Positions 42,916-52,054 of a stretch of DNA of 64,000 bases are shown piece by piece. Source of the stretch: Arthrobacter sp. FW306-2-2C-D06B (GTDB lineage Bacteria; Actinomycetota; Actinomycetes; Actinomycetales; Micrococcaceae); the NCBI RefSeq assembly GCF_021789175.1, contig NZ_CP084560.1, positions 372,001 to 436,000 on the forward strand. Reading direction: 5' to 3'. A program made the position numbers and the translations under genes. How positions within the stretch are numbered: the stretch's first letter is position 1; every line of letters begins with the position of its first letter. The notes beneath the pieces are model-generated. The model made no database searches, was not told the origin of the DNA, and worked only from the letters and a program-made list of their open reading frames with translations.

Positions 42916-43554
42916 TTACTTCTTTTTGCGATTCGCGTAGAGTTCGCGACCGGCGGCAATCGAACCGCCAGCAGAGTTGCTGTCGCCGGAACGGTTACCT
43001 GATCCGGGGACCGGGTCAGGCTTCGGAGCTTTCCCCTCGGCGCGGGCATAGAGTTCGGAGATCTTCTTGGCAGACGCCTCGAAGCTTGCCGCGTCCGTGC
43101 CGGTCACGAGGTCCTGGTAGTCCTCCGGGACCGGGTGCTTTGCCAGTGCAGCGAGACGGGCATTGTCGGCCTTGAGCCGTGCAGCCTCGGCGGCTGAGTC
43201 GGCAGCCGCCTTGTTCGCACGCTCGATGTCCGACAGTTTGGCGTTCTCGGCGGCCTGAATTTTCGCCTCAGCATCAGCGGCTCGCTTTTCGGCGGCTTCC
43301 CGAGCTTCGCGCTCGGCTTTCAAAGCCTTGATGCCACCCTCGCCAAGCTTCTCGTCAGCCTTTGCGGCCTGAGCGGCGGCAGCGTCAGCCGCGTCAGCCG
43401 CGGCCTGTGCAGCAGCGTCAGCAGTAGCCTGAGCCGCGGCTTCGGGGGTGATCTCCATGACCGCGTCACCAAATGTGATCCGGTGGAAGCCGAGCAGCTT
43501 CTCAATGCCGGCAGGGGCAGTGATGTCGATACCGTGGGGAAAATTCGTGCTCAA
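42916..43554 (-). CDS. Scaffold protein
   Basis: 212 aa from the TTG at 43554, chosen because AAGGAG stands 6 bases upstream; the ATG at 43458 has no ribosome site. A short N-terminal segment (NFPHGIDITAPAGIEKLL) is followed by a long Ala/Glu/Lys coiled coil (QAAKADEKLGEGGIKALKAE...). The C-terminus is basic (RELYANRKKK). Composition and place identify a capsid scaffold. Confidence 0.78.
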   Translation of the reverse strand: MSTNFPHGIDITAPAGIEKLLGFHRITFGDAVMEITPEAAAQATADAAAQAAADAADAAAAQAAKADEKLGEGGIKALKAEREAREAAEKRAADAEAKIQAAENAKLSDIERANKAAADSAAEAARLKADNARLAALAKHPVPEDYQDLVTGTDAASFEASAKKISELYARAEGKAPKPDPVPGSGNRSGDSNSAGGSIAAGRELYANRKKK

Positions 43555-43640
43555 TTTGAACTCCTTCTTGGATGCCGCATCGCACGGCGAATAACCCTGC
43601 CCGCATCGCACGGAAGGGAGAGTGTGAACCGCCGGAGCGG

Positions 43641-44387
43641 TTAGTGGGTGTGGACGGCGTCGGTAACTGCGTCCGGGTGAAGCCTTCGGAAGGCCGCGCT
43701 GATGTCCTTGATGTCGCCCGAGGCGGCGTCGGCGCGGGCTGCCTCGTACATGGCGAGGTAGTCATCCGGGAGGTAGCCAGGCGGATAGTCAGAGGCCTTG
43801 CCTATCCGAACAACCGCGCAGTTGCAGTCGCCGTGGAACGCATCGCCTTTGCCAGTGCCGCGCCGATCCCCGGCGGATTGCTTGGACAGGTAGACGGCGT
43901 CACGCGAGGCGAGCACAAGGCACCAACTGCATGTCTTGGCGCCGGTCGGCACGCGAGCCCATCGGGCGCCTTCGCGCTTGGCGTTGTAGGAGATCGCATC
44001 GCGCCCCGGCTGCTTCACGTACTTGTCAGTTGCCGTCAGTAGACCGCCCAGCATCGAAGCAGGATCCGGGGTCCACAGCTGCTTGGCGAGGTAGCGGATC
44101 TTCGCTTCCACGGCCGATCCAGGAATGCCATCGGCACCAGCAATAGCCCGGAACACTCCAGTAGCGCCGGAAGCCGCCCGGAGCTCGTCGTAATAGTCCA
44201 GGGCCAGCGTTTCAGCGACCGAACCATACTCTGACACCAGCAGCGGCACGAACTCCAAGAGAGCGTTGCGCACAGCCTCCGGCTTTGCCAGATTCAGCGT
44301 GCCGAAGAAGCCTTCCAGCTCATCACGGACTAGCTTCGAAAGCCCTGCGTTGGCCGCCCGGAACTGCTCAGTGATTGGGTCGGCCAC
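43641..44387 (-). CDS. MuF-like minor head protein
   Basis: 248 aa. Helical N-terminus and a C-terminal zinc-type motif (CSWCLVLASRDAVY...AFHGDCNCAVV), as in MuF-related minor head proteins. Lies 2 bases after the portal gene, the usual place. Confidence 0.82.
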   Translation of the reverse strand: MADPITEQFRAANAGLSKLVRDELEGFFGTLNLAKPEAVRNALLEFVPLLVSEYGSVAETLALDYYDELRAASGATGVFRAIAGADGIPGSAVEAKIRYLAKQLWTPDPASMLGGLLTATDKYVKQPGRDAISYNAKREGARWARVPTGAKTCSWCLVLASRDAVYLSKQSAGDRRGTGKGDAFHGDCNCAVVRIGKASDYPPGYLPDDYLAMYEAARADAASGDIKDISAAFRRLHPDAVTDAVHTH

Positions 44388-44389
44388 TA

Positions 44390-45814
44390 CTAACCGCCAG
44401 AGCTGAACACGGGCGCCGCGGACGCTTTCGAAGCGGCCACAAGGGCATCAAGACGCTGCCCGGCCTGCGCGCGCTTCGCATATGCAAGGTTCCGCTCGAT
44501 CTGCGACTTGGACAGCCCGTATTCCTCCATGGCAACCTCAGGGTCAGCATTCGGGAAGGCCTGCGTGAATTTGAGGCCAGAATCCGCTTGGGCCGCCTTC
44601 GACGTCGTGCCAGGATCCATGAAATGCGCCGTCAAGCCACGCAACGACAGCTCCATCTCGGGAGTCCATTCGCCGTGCTTCACGGCCAAAACGTTGCGCG
44701 CCAGGTCAACCCGAGACATGCCAATGCTTGGCAGTTCGTCCTCCACAACGGAGATCAGATCTGCCTCGGAGGCGCGGATAGCGTCCGCCGAAGACGGGTT
44801 GTCGCTGATGATGCCCAAATATCCGACGGGGATGGACGTCTCGCTGGACACCATCAGGCCGATCGTCTTGAGCATGTCACTGTGGGGCTGCATCGATGCC
44901 TGCGTGAGCTGCTGGAGGGACGGTCGAACGAGCTTGCCCTCCTCGTCATCCCACACGTCCGGGAGTGCCCAGACGCCGCCCATGAGGGCATCCAGCGGGG
45001 AAATGCGCTTGCCCTTGGCATCCGTGAAGTGCTCTTCGCTCGCTCCCATCAATGAACGCTGGGGTGCAGAGTAAAACTCAGCCGTCGTCTCCTGCCGCAG
45101 CATGGTTCGCACGCCAGCATCCGTGTAGCCCATCAGCGGCCGGGTGATCCGCGAATAGCCGAAGGGACGATCCAACGACCTGCCCCACACATATGGAGTG
45201 CAAGTCACACGACCAGCGACGCCGGCATAACGCTTCGTCACCAGCCACTCGCGATTGACGTACTCAACCCGCAGCGTCTCGCCCGGAAGGTAAAGCAACG
45301 CTTCCCAACGGCTCACGAGCTCCAAAGCCGCCGTTACGCGGTTCGTGCGCGGCGCGATCTCTGCAGTCGCCTCCAAGGCGGTGCGCGCAGCCACGATCAC
45401 TTCAGGTTCACCGGCGTTCGTATCGCCAGGGGTGACGAACACGAAAGACGCTGAGTGCCGGAGAGCTGACTCGATGGCCATCCGTTCGACGGCCGCAAAG
45501 TAATTGCCCTCAAAGACCTCATCGACGTCATCCATCAACGCCGTAGGCTGGGCAATCGTGAACCCGTCCGGGCGGATACGCCGGGCCGGCACCTTCACCG
45601 CCTTGTTCGCCCAGCCAATGACCACTTGGAAGTCGGCCATGTGCGGCGGAATCGAAAAGCCGATCTTGTCCAGACGCTTTTTCGAATCGAAGTAAGACGT
45701 CCGAAGCCGGTTGCGATCCGCCTTGCGCCGAATCGTCGTCAACATTCGGCTGAATACAGCCGCCTCATTGACCGTCAGTGACCGCGTCAACTCAAGACCA
45801 GCCAAGCGGGCCAC
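44390..45814 (-). CDS. Portal protein (SPP1 gp6-like)
   Basis: 474 aa. N-terminal RNRLRTSYFDSKKRLDKIGF; middle wing region (RITRPLMGYTDAGVRTMLRQ); VSSETSIPVGYLGI with DNPSSADAIRASEADLI, typical of SPP1-type portals. Forms the head vertex channel. Directly after terminase. Confidence 0.9.
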   Translation of the reverse strand: MARLAGLELTRSLTVNEAAVFSRMLTTIRRKADRNRLRTSYFDSKKRLDKIGFSIPPHMADFQVVIGWANKAVKVPARRIRPDGFTIAQPTALMDDVDEVFEGNYFAAVERMAIESALRHSASFVFVTPGDTNAGEPEVIVAARTALEATAEIAPRTNRVTAALELVSRWEALLYLPGETLRVEYVNREWLVTKRYAGVAGRVTCTPYVWGRSLDRPFGYSRITRPLMGYTDAGVRTMLRQETTAEFYSAPQRSLMGASEEHFTDAKGKRISPLDALMGGVWALPDVWDDEEGKLVRPSLQQLTQASMQPHSDMLKTIGLMVSSETSIPVGYLGIISDNPSSADAIRASEADLISVVEDELPSIGMSRVDLARNVLAVKHGEWTPEMELSLRGLTAHFMDPGTTSKAAQADSGLKFTQAFPNADPEVAMEEYGLSKSQIERNLAYAKRAQAGQRLDALVAASKASAAPVFSSGG

Positions 45815-45817
45815 CTC

Positions 45818-47323
45818 CTAGAAAACAATTGCGGCGCGGACCTTCTTCTCAGAAGGCTCCTGCCGGCGGCGTGCGAACTTTTGGGCGCCGTAATAGGCGC
45901 ACGTGATTGCGACCGTTGGAGCGAGGTCAGCTTCCAGGCTGTCCTTGTTCCATTTGAAAGAGCCCGGCCTGTTCTTGATCGGATCCTGCACGGTGTGCTT
46001 TACCGACTCGTCCAGGTGATCCTGTCCGAAGTGGGTAACGGACTTCTCCACATCGACAGCGCGGCGCAGCATCGCACATGCCTGCGTGTACTCGTTCGAG
46101 TTCAGGACATACACCGTGATGTTCCGCTTTTTGAGCGGCACCTCGAGGATGTCCCGGGCGGGCGAGTATGCATCGATGACAACCGGGATGCGGCGTTTCG
46201 TTCTCTCCCAGATCCACGCGACCAGCGCAGATGTGCCAGCCTCATCGAAAGGAGCGTCGACGGCCAGCTCAAGGTGCACGTATGTTTCGGAGAAAGCCGC
46301 AACGCCGATGGACACCTTGGTTTGCTCAGGGTTCATGTCCACACCAAGTGCGGCCATCGGCCATTCATCGTCCGGGTCCGTTATCTTTCGGTCAGCCCAA
46401 TGCTTGAACGCGCGCTTCCCGGCCTCCGTGGGCGTCGGCCACATATTCAGCCGCTCACGCGCGTAGGACCGCGGGGAGAACTCATTGAGCTCGTCCTGGA
46501 TCGTCTCCAAGGAAATGCGGATACCCAGCGCCGGGTTGGCGTCCGCGGCGTTCCGCATGTCCCGAACGAACTCGGCAATCCCAGGTTCGGTCATCTTGTC
46601 GACGTCACCCTTGGCGGAATGTTCCACCCACGCTGCGCGCCGGTTCTTGCCAGTCACCGCGTTATTCCGCACCCGTACAAACGGTTCGCCACGCTCGGAA
46701 AGGTCCTTGGGAGGAGTGCCCATGAAAATCGTTACCGGATCGCCAGAAGGGGCCGCCGAAATCGTCGGCTTCAGAGCCTCCTGCTCATCCTCTTCATACT
46801 CCTGAGCCTCATCGATAACCAAGACGTCGAAGGAGCTACCACGGCCGGCGCCGCCCGTGCGGGCGCCGAGCTCGATCATGCCGCCATTGTCCAGAACGAT
46901 GGCTTCCTGCCCGTTGGTCTTGCGGATCTCAATGACCATGGCATTCAGCTCAGGGAATCGGGCGTTCGGGTCATTGACCTTTTGACCAAAGAAATGAAGC
47001 AGGCGCTTGAACGCCTTCCGCGCCGAGGTGAGCAGGTGCGAGGTATGCAAGACCTTGAGGCCCAACTGCACCAGCAGGTACAGCTCGACAGCCTCCAGGC
47101 TGCCATTCTTGCCGTTCTGCCGCGGCACTGAAACGCCCCACGTGCCAGCACACCAGCGGCCCGTCGTTGTGGTCCGCAGCCACGCGCGCACAACCTGCGC
47201 CTGCCACTCGTCAAGGATCAGGCCGTAACCTGCGGCGAGGTCGATCGCGGCCTCAGCATGATCGCACGAATACCCGCGAGGAGTCGGAGCGATGTAGAAG
47301 CGGGCGTCCTGCGAACCCTTCAA
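45818..47323 (-). CDS. terL: Terminase large subunit
   Basis: 501 aa. ATPase with an atypical Walker A (SVPRQNGKNGSLEAVELY), Walker B LVIDEAQEYEED and C-motif (IFMGTPP). The C-terminal nuclease domain has ALGVDMNPEQTKVSIGVAA and later VIDAYSPARD. Packages DNA into the prohead. Confidence 0.93.
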   Translation of the reverse strand: MKGSQDARFYIAPTPRGYSCDHAEAAIDLAAGYGLILDEWQAQVVRAWLRTTTTGRWCAGTWGVSVPRQNGKNGSLEAVELYLLVQLGLKVLHTSHLLTSARKAFKRLLHFFGQKVNDPNARFPELNAMVIEIRKTNGQEAIVLDNGGMIELGARTGGAGRGSSFDVLVIDEAQEYEEDEQEALKPTISAAPSGDPVTIFMGTPPKDLSERGEPFVRVRNNAVTGKNRRAAWVEHSAKGDVDKMTEPGIAEFVRDMRNAADANPALGIRISLETIQDELNEFSPRSYARERLNMWPTPTEAGKRAFKHWADRKITDPDDEWPMAALGVDMNPEQTKVSIGVAAFSETYVHLELAVDAPFDEAGTSALVAWIWERTKRRIPVVIDAYSPARDILEVPLKKRNITVYVLNSNEYTQACAMLRRAVDVEKSVTHFGQDHLDESVKHTVQDPIKNRPGSFKWNKDSLEADLAPTVAITCAYYGAQKFARRRQEPSEKKVRAAIVF

Positions 47324-47339
47324 CGGACACCACCACCAG

Positions 47340-47726
47340 TCAGGCCTTCTTCAACCCCCGCGCCTTGATTCGATCAAGCGGGGTGACATTCGTCGGCATC
47401 GGCACATTGGCCGGCTTCGCGGCAGCGTCAGCCGGGGCAAGCTTCGAAAGGATCGTGGAAAATGCGATCGCCTGCTGGCGGGCCTCAGAAAATACGTTCT
47501 GGAACTTCACCTCGACGTTGTACTCGCCGTCCTCACCGGACTCCATGTCCAGCCGGAACTGCATGAGGTTCAGGACGCCCTTGCCCTGAATGATGTTGTC
47601 GAGCTCGTCCAAACGGTCAGCCAGCCGGGCAGCCTCAAGCACAAGCGCATTCCGCGGAACATCTTGAGTGGCCATCGCCTCCCAGATCGACAAGCCACGC
47701 TCACCAAGACCAGCAGGAACATCCAC
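47340..47726 (-). CDS. terS: Terminase small subunit
   Basis: 128 aa from the GTG at 47726, chosen because AGGAGG lies 6 bases upstream. Contains GLGERGLSIWEAMATQDVPR and LEAARLADRLDELDNII, the phage terminase small-subunit pattern. Confidence 0.82.
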   Translation of the reverse strand: MDVPAGLGERGLSIWEAMATQDVPRNALVLEAARLADRLDELDNIIQGKGVLNLMQFRLDMESGEDGEYNVEVKFQNVFSEARQQAIAFSTILSKLAPADAAAKPANVPMPTNVTPLDRIKARGLKKA

Positions 47727-47980
47727 GGCGGACCTCCTAGAAGTTTGGGGCCGCGCCATCCACGAGAGCATTTTGAATGGGGTCAAAATGCCCTACAAGC
47801 AAACGGCGCGGCGGCTACAAAGGCGGCCGAGGGAGGCCCGCCGGCCCCACGAGCCAGCTCGGGGGGATATTTTCGCTAATGCCTGGGGGAGCGAGCGGGA
47901 GGCCCCGGGGAGGGGCCTTCCCCCTACCCCCGTTATGGGGTTCTGGGATGCCTGTTTTCGTACACGCGGGAATGCGCTTT

Positions 47981-48286
47981 TCACCAGCGGCGGCTGGTTT
48001 TGAGTGGTTTGGCTGCGAGGACGGTTGATGCTTTGGGTGCCATGCGATTGCCTTTTGATTGATTGCATCTGCGGCAACACACAATGCAGTTGTCGATGGT
48101 GTCTCGACCACCTTTGGAGTGGGGGATGACGTGGTCTGCTTCGGCACTGTTCGGCTTGAGCCCGACGTCGTAGTCGAGGGTGGTGCCGCAGTAGGGACAG
48201 CGTGTTTGGCCGTTTGCTCTGGCCGTCTTCTTGGCTTGGCGTGAGACTCGCTTCCATGTGGCCGTGCCAGTGCGTGATGTCGCCAT
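47981..48286 (-). CDS. HNH endonuclease next to terminase
   Basis: 101 aa from the ATG at 48286. Zinc pairs CPYCG and CCRRCN, and HNH core EADHVIPHSKGGRDTIDNCIV. Such nucleases beside the terminase assist cos cleavage in HK97-type packaging. The 250 bases between it and the small terminase hold no gene. Confidence 0.9.
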   Translation of the reverse strand: MATSRTGTATWKRVSRQAKKTARANGQTRCPYCGTTLDYDVGLKPNSAEADHVIPHSKGGRDTIDNCIVCCRRCNQSKGNRMAPKASTVLAAKPLKTSRRW

Positions 48287-48439
48287 ATCCGTCCCCCAAA
48301 GGTGCTTTGGCTTGCGGGTCGCGACCTCCGTCTTTCCACGGTCATCAGTGCCCCGACAAATGTCAGTCCTTGTAGGTAGGTTTGGATTCGAGTGGCTGCA
48401 TCCGGCAGACCACCACCACCTAGAGAAAGGCGCCTGCCA

Positions 48440-48628
48440 ATGGCGACGCACGCTGAAATCGTTGAGGCTGATCGGGAAGCGCGGGCAGCGATCCTCAGGT
48501 CGATTAAGGACCTGAGTGGAAAGCCGCAGTCACCGGGAACAATCCAGACCCTCGCGGAGGCCTACAACAAGGTCGTATCTGTCCCGGCACTTGAGGACGC
48601 ATACAACATCGCTGATTCCGTAGGTTAG
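48440..48628 (+). CDS. Small helical protein on opposite strand
   Basis: 62 aa, MATHAEIVEADREARAAILRSIKDL..., well-formed amphipathic helices and sound codon use. It is the only plus-strand gene between 28 and 52 kb, so its expression would be separate from the lytic operons. Function unknown. Confidence 0.55.
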   Translation: MATHAEIVEADREARAAILRSIKDLSGKPQSPGTIQTLAEAYNKVVSVPALEDAYNIADSVG

Positions 48629-49055
48629 CGTTGGTGCCAGGCCCCGGCGTGGTGCACCGTGCCGGGGTCCGGCGTTGCTGCGATCTCACCCAGTCGGCAG
48701 CTCTGGGGTGCTTGTCTCTGGTTGTGCTTCCGGTTTGCCTGAGACGGTGGCCGGCTGGGGTTGCCTTGGCTTGCGGGTCGCGGAGACGAATGTAGATTTG
48801 CTCGCCGACGTTCCAAGGTCTTGATCCCCTGTCTAATTCCGCCGGCCCACTCTTGGGGCAGGGCATCACATGTTCTGAGGGGAAGTCGACAGCGCTGTTA
48901 CGGGCGCCTCCCGGATGGTGGGTCATCAGCCTTTTGTGTGGTCCCGCAGGATGCAAGCGCATGGGGGCGCCTTTGGTGCATCCTTCGTTGGTTCGTGTTC
49001 CTGACGTTGACGGGGGTCCACACGTTGGCACTGTCGGGTCATTTACCAGTGCCAG

Positions 49056-49118
49056 TGGGCTGCCCGGGACTCGAACCCGGGCGCATATGCCGTCATCTCT
49101 AGATGATTCATTCAGCCC
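49056..49118 (-). tRNA. D-armless tRNA-like element with CUA loop
   Basis: 63 nt. Acceptor pairs 6 of 7 (GGGCTGA with GCAGCCC) and the T-arm is perfect (CCGGG-TTCGAGT-CCCGG). A hairpin with 7-nt loop ATCTAGA puts CTA at the anticodon position after U33 and before G37, but with only three stem pairs. There is no D-arm and no CCA. Probably a truncated tRNA relic; functional suppression is speculative. Confidence 0.35.
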
Positions 49119-49216
49119 TCCCGCCGTTCATGTCCGGCGGGCTATTCAGGTGAAAGACCGGTGTTGGTGCCACTTCACATGGCGCGCCTCCTGATGTGGA
49201 AGTTTCCGGGCACGAA

Positions 49217-49245
49217 AAAAGCCGGTCGCTTGTGCGATCCGGCTT
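49217..49245 (-). terminator. Minus-strand terminator after the early/middle operon
   Basis: AAGCCGGATCGC...GCGACCGGCTT hairpin on the minus strand with a T6 run. Ends transcription of the 52-49 kb operon. Confidence 0.75.
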
Positions 49246-49301
49246 GATGTTGGGTACGTCAAATACCCCTCAGTGAGACACTTTAACACAATCGTGCGGC
49301 T

Positions 49302-49901
49302 TCATGGGCGACTTTCTGCCCTGCGCGTTTCGTACCAGATGTCGAGTACTTCGTGCGGGTGATAGGTCGGCGTCGGGAGTCGGCTGACTGCTTTGAGCTT
49401 GCCGCGGTGAGCCCAGTTCCGAATGTCCTTTCCGGTGAGGACGATCTGCGCGTTTTGACGTAGCCAGGGCACGAGCTGCCGGGTTGGCATGGGTGGCGCA
49501 ATGCCTTTGATGCGCTCGCGGTTGGCTGCATGGTTGACGGGCGGTTCTTCCGGTCCGCTGACGAGCAGCTCAGCTTTGGTTACCCAGTCCGCGATGAGCC
49601 ATGCGATGCCGGCCAGCCGGACGTCGTGAGCGTAGTCTTGCGCTCGCCTTGAGACAGTCTTGAGGTTCTCTTGCAGTTGCAGTGCGTCGAGGTTAATCGG
49701 TGCCGCACTGCCCGGCTTCCCTCCGGCGTTCCATCCGCCGCCTGCTGGCCGAACCATGTCCAGTTTTGCGATGGTGACGCCGAGCGCGGCGATGAGGACG
49801 GGCACCTTGTCGAGCCAGGCTTGCAGGTCGCGGATGCATTGGTCGCAGAGGTACAGGTGGGTTTGGTTTTGGCAATCGTGCGTGGTGCACTCATTGCTCA
49901 T
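49302..49901 (-). CDS. Zinc-finger plus HTH phage protein
   Basis: 199 aa from the ATG at 49901. The N-terminus has CTTHDCQNQTHLYLCDQC (four Cys). The C-terminus has a MerR-like HTH (TGKDIRNWAHRGKLKAVSRL...YHPHEVLDIWYE). A DNA-binding regulator is likely, perhaps of late genes given its place at the end of the early operon. Confidence 0.75.
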   Translation of the reverse strand: MSNECTTHDCQNQTHLYLCDQCIRDLQAWLDKVPVLIAALGVTIAKLDMVRPAGGGWNAGGKPGSAAPINLDALQLQENLKTVSRRAQDYAHDVRLAGIAWLIADWVTKAELLVSGPEEPPVNHAANRERIKGIAPPMPTRQLVPWLRQNAQIVLTGKDIRNWAHRGKLKAVSRLPTPTYHPHEVLDIWYETRRAESRP

Positions 49902-50080
49902 CGGGCGCCTCCTGCTTCGAGCTTCTGGATTTGCTGCCGGAACCCGGCCGTGACTTTTACAGGGGTCCGCGGGTCGATGTTGTGGTTGAGCGCGTCTTGA
50001 GCGAAGGCGAAGACGTCGCCGAGGGTCATTCCGGCTTTCTTGTCTTCGGCGACACGTTCGATCTTGATCTGGTTGCTCAT
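49898..50080 (-). CDS. Small phage protein
   Basis: 60 aa, MSNQIKIERVAEDKKAGMTL..., ATGA overlaps on both sides in a compact operon. The region DVFAFAQDALNHNIDPRTPVKVTAGFR resembles small conserved actinophage proteins of unknown role. Confidence 0.65.
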   Translation of the reverse strand: MSNQIKIERVAEDKKAGMTLGDVFAFAQDALNHNIDPRTPVKVTAGFRQQIQKLEAGGAR

Positions 50081-50487
50081 GGCTGCTCCTGGGTGATGGT
50101 GATGTCGAGTCCGCTGAGGCTTTCGGCCCAGACTTTGCGGATGTTCCAGTGGACGATTCGGGCGTCGTCCTTGATGACTTTGGATTTGGTGAGGGCGTCG
50201 CCGACGGCTCTTTGGAGCTTGTCGAGATCCGGGGTGCCGGCTGGGTGATCCGCGTACTTGGTTGTGCGTGGTTTGGGTAGCCGGATCTCGCCGGTGATGG
50301 ACACGGGGCCGTCGATGGTCGGCCAGTGCATCCCGGCGGCGGCTCGTGCTGCTCCTTCGACGGCGGCGCGCCAGGCGGGCAGCTTGTCGTCCATTTCGAC
50401 CATGACGATCTTCCGGCCCCGCTTGAACGCTTTCTTGCTGCCTTGGCTGGCAGGGTGGCCGTAGGCAACTACACGGAGCGAGGTCAT
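50077..50487 (-). CDS. RusA-like Holliday junction resolvase
   Basis: 136 aa from the ATG at 50487. Contains the RusA acidic core: TPDLDKLQRAVGDALT and IKDDARIV with the catalytic Asp residues, plus the Lys-rich N-terminal strand. Resolves branched DNA before packaging. Confidence 0.88.
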   Translation of the reverse strand: MTSLRVVAYGHPASQGSKKAFKRGRKIVMVEMDDKLPAWRAAVEGAARAAAGMHWPTIDGPVSITGEIRLPKPRTTKYADHPAGTPDLDKLQRAVGDALTKSKVIKDDARIVHWNIRKVWAESLSGLDITITQEQP

Positions 50488-50795
50488 CGGCCGCCCCACT
50501 TCCTGCGATCGTGCAGCAGCGTCGGATCGTGCGGGCGATTCTGCGGCGTCGATAGAGCATCGGCCAGTGGCTTGAACGCTGATGCGATCGTCTCCACGAA
50601 TGTCATTCCGAGCTCCGTGATCGCGTTAGCGAAGAAGGTTACCGACTCAGTTAGAGGCTTCGAGGCGTGCTCGAAGCTGCGTTCGTGCCGATGGCACGCC
50701 TCAATGGCCCTGAACTGGTCAGCACTGATCGGAGAGGTGTAGTCGCATGAGCGGCATTCATATGTCCAGCGGGCTTTGCCGAGTTTGCGGATCAT
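50484..50795 (-). CDS. Zinc-finger-like phage protein
   Basis: 103 aa. YECRSCDYTSPISADQF...CHRHERSFEH has a Cys/His pattern that could bind zinc, followed by a helical domain. Overlaps both neighbours. Function unknown. Confidence 0.65.
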   Translation of the reverse strand: MIRKLGKARWTYECRSCDYTSPISADQFRAIEACHRHERSFEHASKPLTESVTFFANAITELGMTFVETIASAFKPLADALSTPQNRPHDPTLLHDRRKWGGR

Positions 50796-50995
50796 GGTTG
50801 CTCCTGTTCGGGATCGGCGAGGGTGAGTTCGTGCGGGCCTAACCAGAGCGGTGTGACCTTGCTGAGACCCGTGACGCGGTATGGCAGGCCTTCGACGTCT
50901 GACTTGTCGATGGTGGTGATGCGGCCGACTTGGTCGAAGTAGCCGTTCCGTGGGTCGGTCACTCGGACGTGATCGCCAAGCTTGAACTTGGTCAC
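50792..50995 (-). CDS. Small SH3/KOW-like phage protein
   Basis: 67 aa from the GTG at 50995 (GTGA overlap). TKFKLGDHVRVTDPRNGYFDQVGRI looks like a small KOW-type beta barrel. Function unknown. Confidence 0.65.
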   Translation of the reverse strand: MTKFKLGDHVRVTDPRNGYFDQVGRITTIDKSDVEGLPYRVTGLSKVTPLWLGPHELTLADPEQEQP

Positions 50996-51405
50996 TGCTT
51001 GCCTCCCTGCAAGTCGATTTCTGGGATCAGGCCTTCGGGCTTGAGGATGATGCGGGTGTGGTATACCGAAACGTCGATCCCGTCCATCTGCGTGGCGACG
51101 TAGAAGGTGTTGTCGCTGAGCCCGACGTAGTGCTTGCGGTAGTCGTTCGGACCTTGGCGACAGGTCACGACGAGCTTGCGGTCCTGTGGGTCGATGGAGC
51201 ATCGGCCCTCGACGTAGAACTCGTATTTGCCGGTGATGCCATTGACGCCGACGATCTTGCGTTGAACTTCGAACTGGTCGGCGGCTTTGGACAGGTTGTC
51301 GCTGGCTGTCTTGGCGTCCGAGTCGCACGCTGCGGCGGACAGCAGGACGGCCAGGCTCAGCGCTGCGGCGATGATTGCGGGCTTCTTGCGGATCTTGATG
51401 CTCAT
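50992..51405 (-). CDS. Phage lipoprotein (beta-sandwich type)
   Basis: 137 aa from the ATG at 51405. Signal peptide with lipobox (LLSAAAC), then a compact beta-rich domain with two further cysteines (GRCSIDPQ...VTCRQG). Similar small lipoproteins are common in actinophages and may act in superinfection exclusion. Confidence 0.8.
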   Translation of the reverse strand: MSIKIRKKPAIIAAALSLAVLLSAAACDSDAKTASDNLSKAADQFEVQRKIVGVNGITGKYEFYVEGRCSIDPQDRKLVVTCRQGPNDYRKHYVGLSDNTFYVATQMDGIDVSVYHTRIILKPEGLIPEIDLQGGKQ

Positions 51406-51818
51406 GCTTTGTCTCCTTGAATGACTGAAGCCGCCCCGGTTGGGACGGCTTCGTGATCTTCGTCTTCTGGTGTGTGGTGTTGGCCGATGCGGTCGCGTGG
51501 GCGGATCCCGGCTTTGACGTCCGCCCAGCAGGATCTGCAGGTGTGGGCGTCTTGGCCAATGTGGTCTTCGCACGGCGGCGGCTTGGGCAGCTGGCGACGG
51601 GCGGCTTCCGGCCAGTGCGGGCCCGGATGGAATATCGGCGCGGGCGTCTTGCATGTCGATTCCATGGCCTTGGTCGTTGCGGCGATGGTCAGGGCGCCCA
51701 GGCTAGGGACGTCGCGGTGCTTGTCGATGAGTGACACCAGCGAGGCGACGGGCCAGTCTGGTCGGATCTCGTGGAGCAGGTAGGCGACGGCCCGCTTTTG
51801 CTGGTCTGTGATGATCAA
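51402..51818 (-). CDS. Hypothetical phage protein with Cys/His cluster
   Basis: 138 aa. Helical N-terminus (ITDQQKRAVAYLLHEIRPDW) and a C-terminal zinc-type cluster (PPCEDHIGQDAHTCRSCW). Just downstream of the replication-initiator-like gene and iteron region. Function unknown. Confidence 0.68.
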   Translation of the reverse strand: MIITDQQKRAVAYLLHEIRPDWPVASLVSLIDKHRDVPSLGALTIAATTKAMESTCKTPAPIFHPGPHWPEAARRQLPKPPPCEDHIGQDAHTCRSCWADVKAGIRPRDRIGQHHTPEDEDHEAVPTGAASVIQGDKA

Positions 51819-51922
51819 ATTGGGATTCCTTTCAAGCCAAAACGTCGCCTGACTTTCGCCGCTGGTTGCTGCCGTTTTCTGGGCTCTGGTGAGTTAAGAA
51901 ACAGACTTGGTTGGCACTTTTA

Positions 51923-52054
51923 GGTGTAGGTGTGAAGGTGTAGGTGTTAGGTGCAGGTGTTACCGATGCCTTTCATGAAGGCATCCACAAACCCTTTTTG
52001 AACCTCCGATGAAACCCTTTTTGGAAGGGTTTCCCGAACCCTTTACCGATGGGT
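51923..52054. repeat. Iteron and hairpin region, candidate phage origin
   Basis: Six AGGTG(T/C) units in 39 bases (51923-51961). They are followed by hairpins GATGCCTT-5-AAGGCATC (51966-51986) and AAACCCTT-5-AAGGGTTT (52013-52033), and by three ACCCTTT units. Lies at the 3' end of the replication-initiator-like gene. No gene occupies 51819-52054. Confidence 0.55.

Larger units (their letters stand above)
48629..49301. other. Noncoding region, packaging-start side of the late genes
   Basis: About 670 bases with no convincing gene (a 175-codon minus frame has no sensible composition). It contains a strong hairpin (49120-49141), a tRNA-like element (49056-49118) and a terminator (49217-49245). 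A cos site is expected in this neighbourhood but no motif was recognised. Confidence 0.5.

Noticed and set aside
48504..49031. 175-codon minus-strand frame in the noncoding gap
   Set aside because: Pro/Arg/Cys-rich, overlaps the better-looking plus-strand gene at 48440, no start signal.
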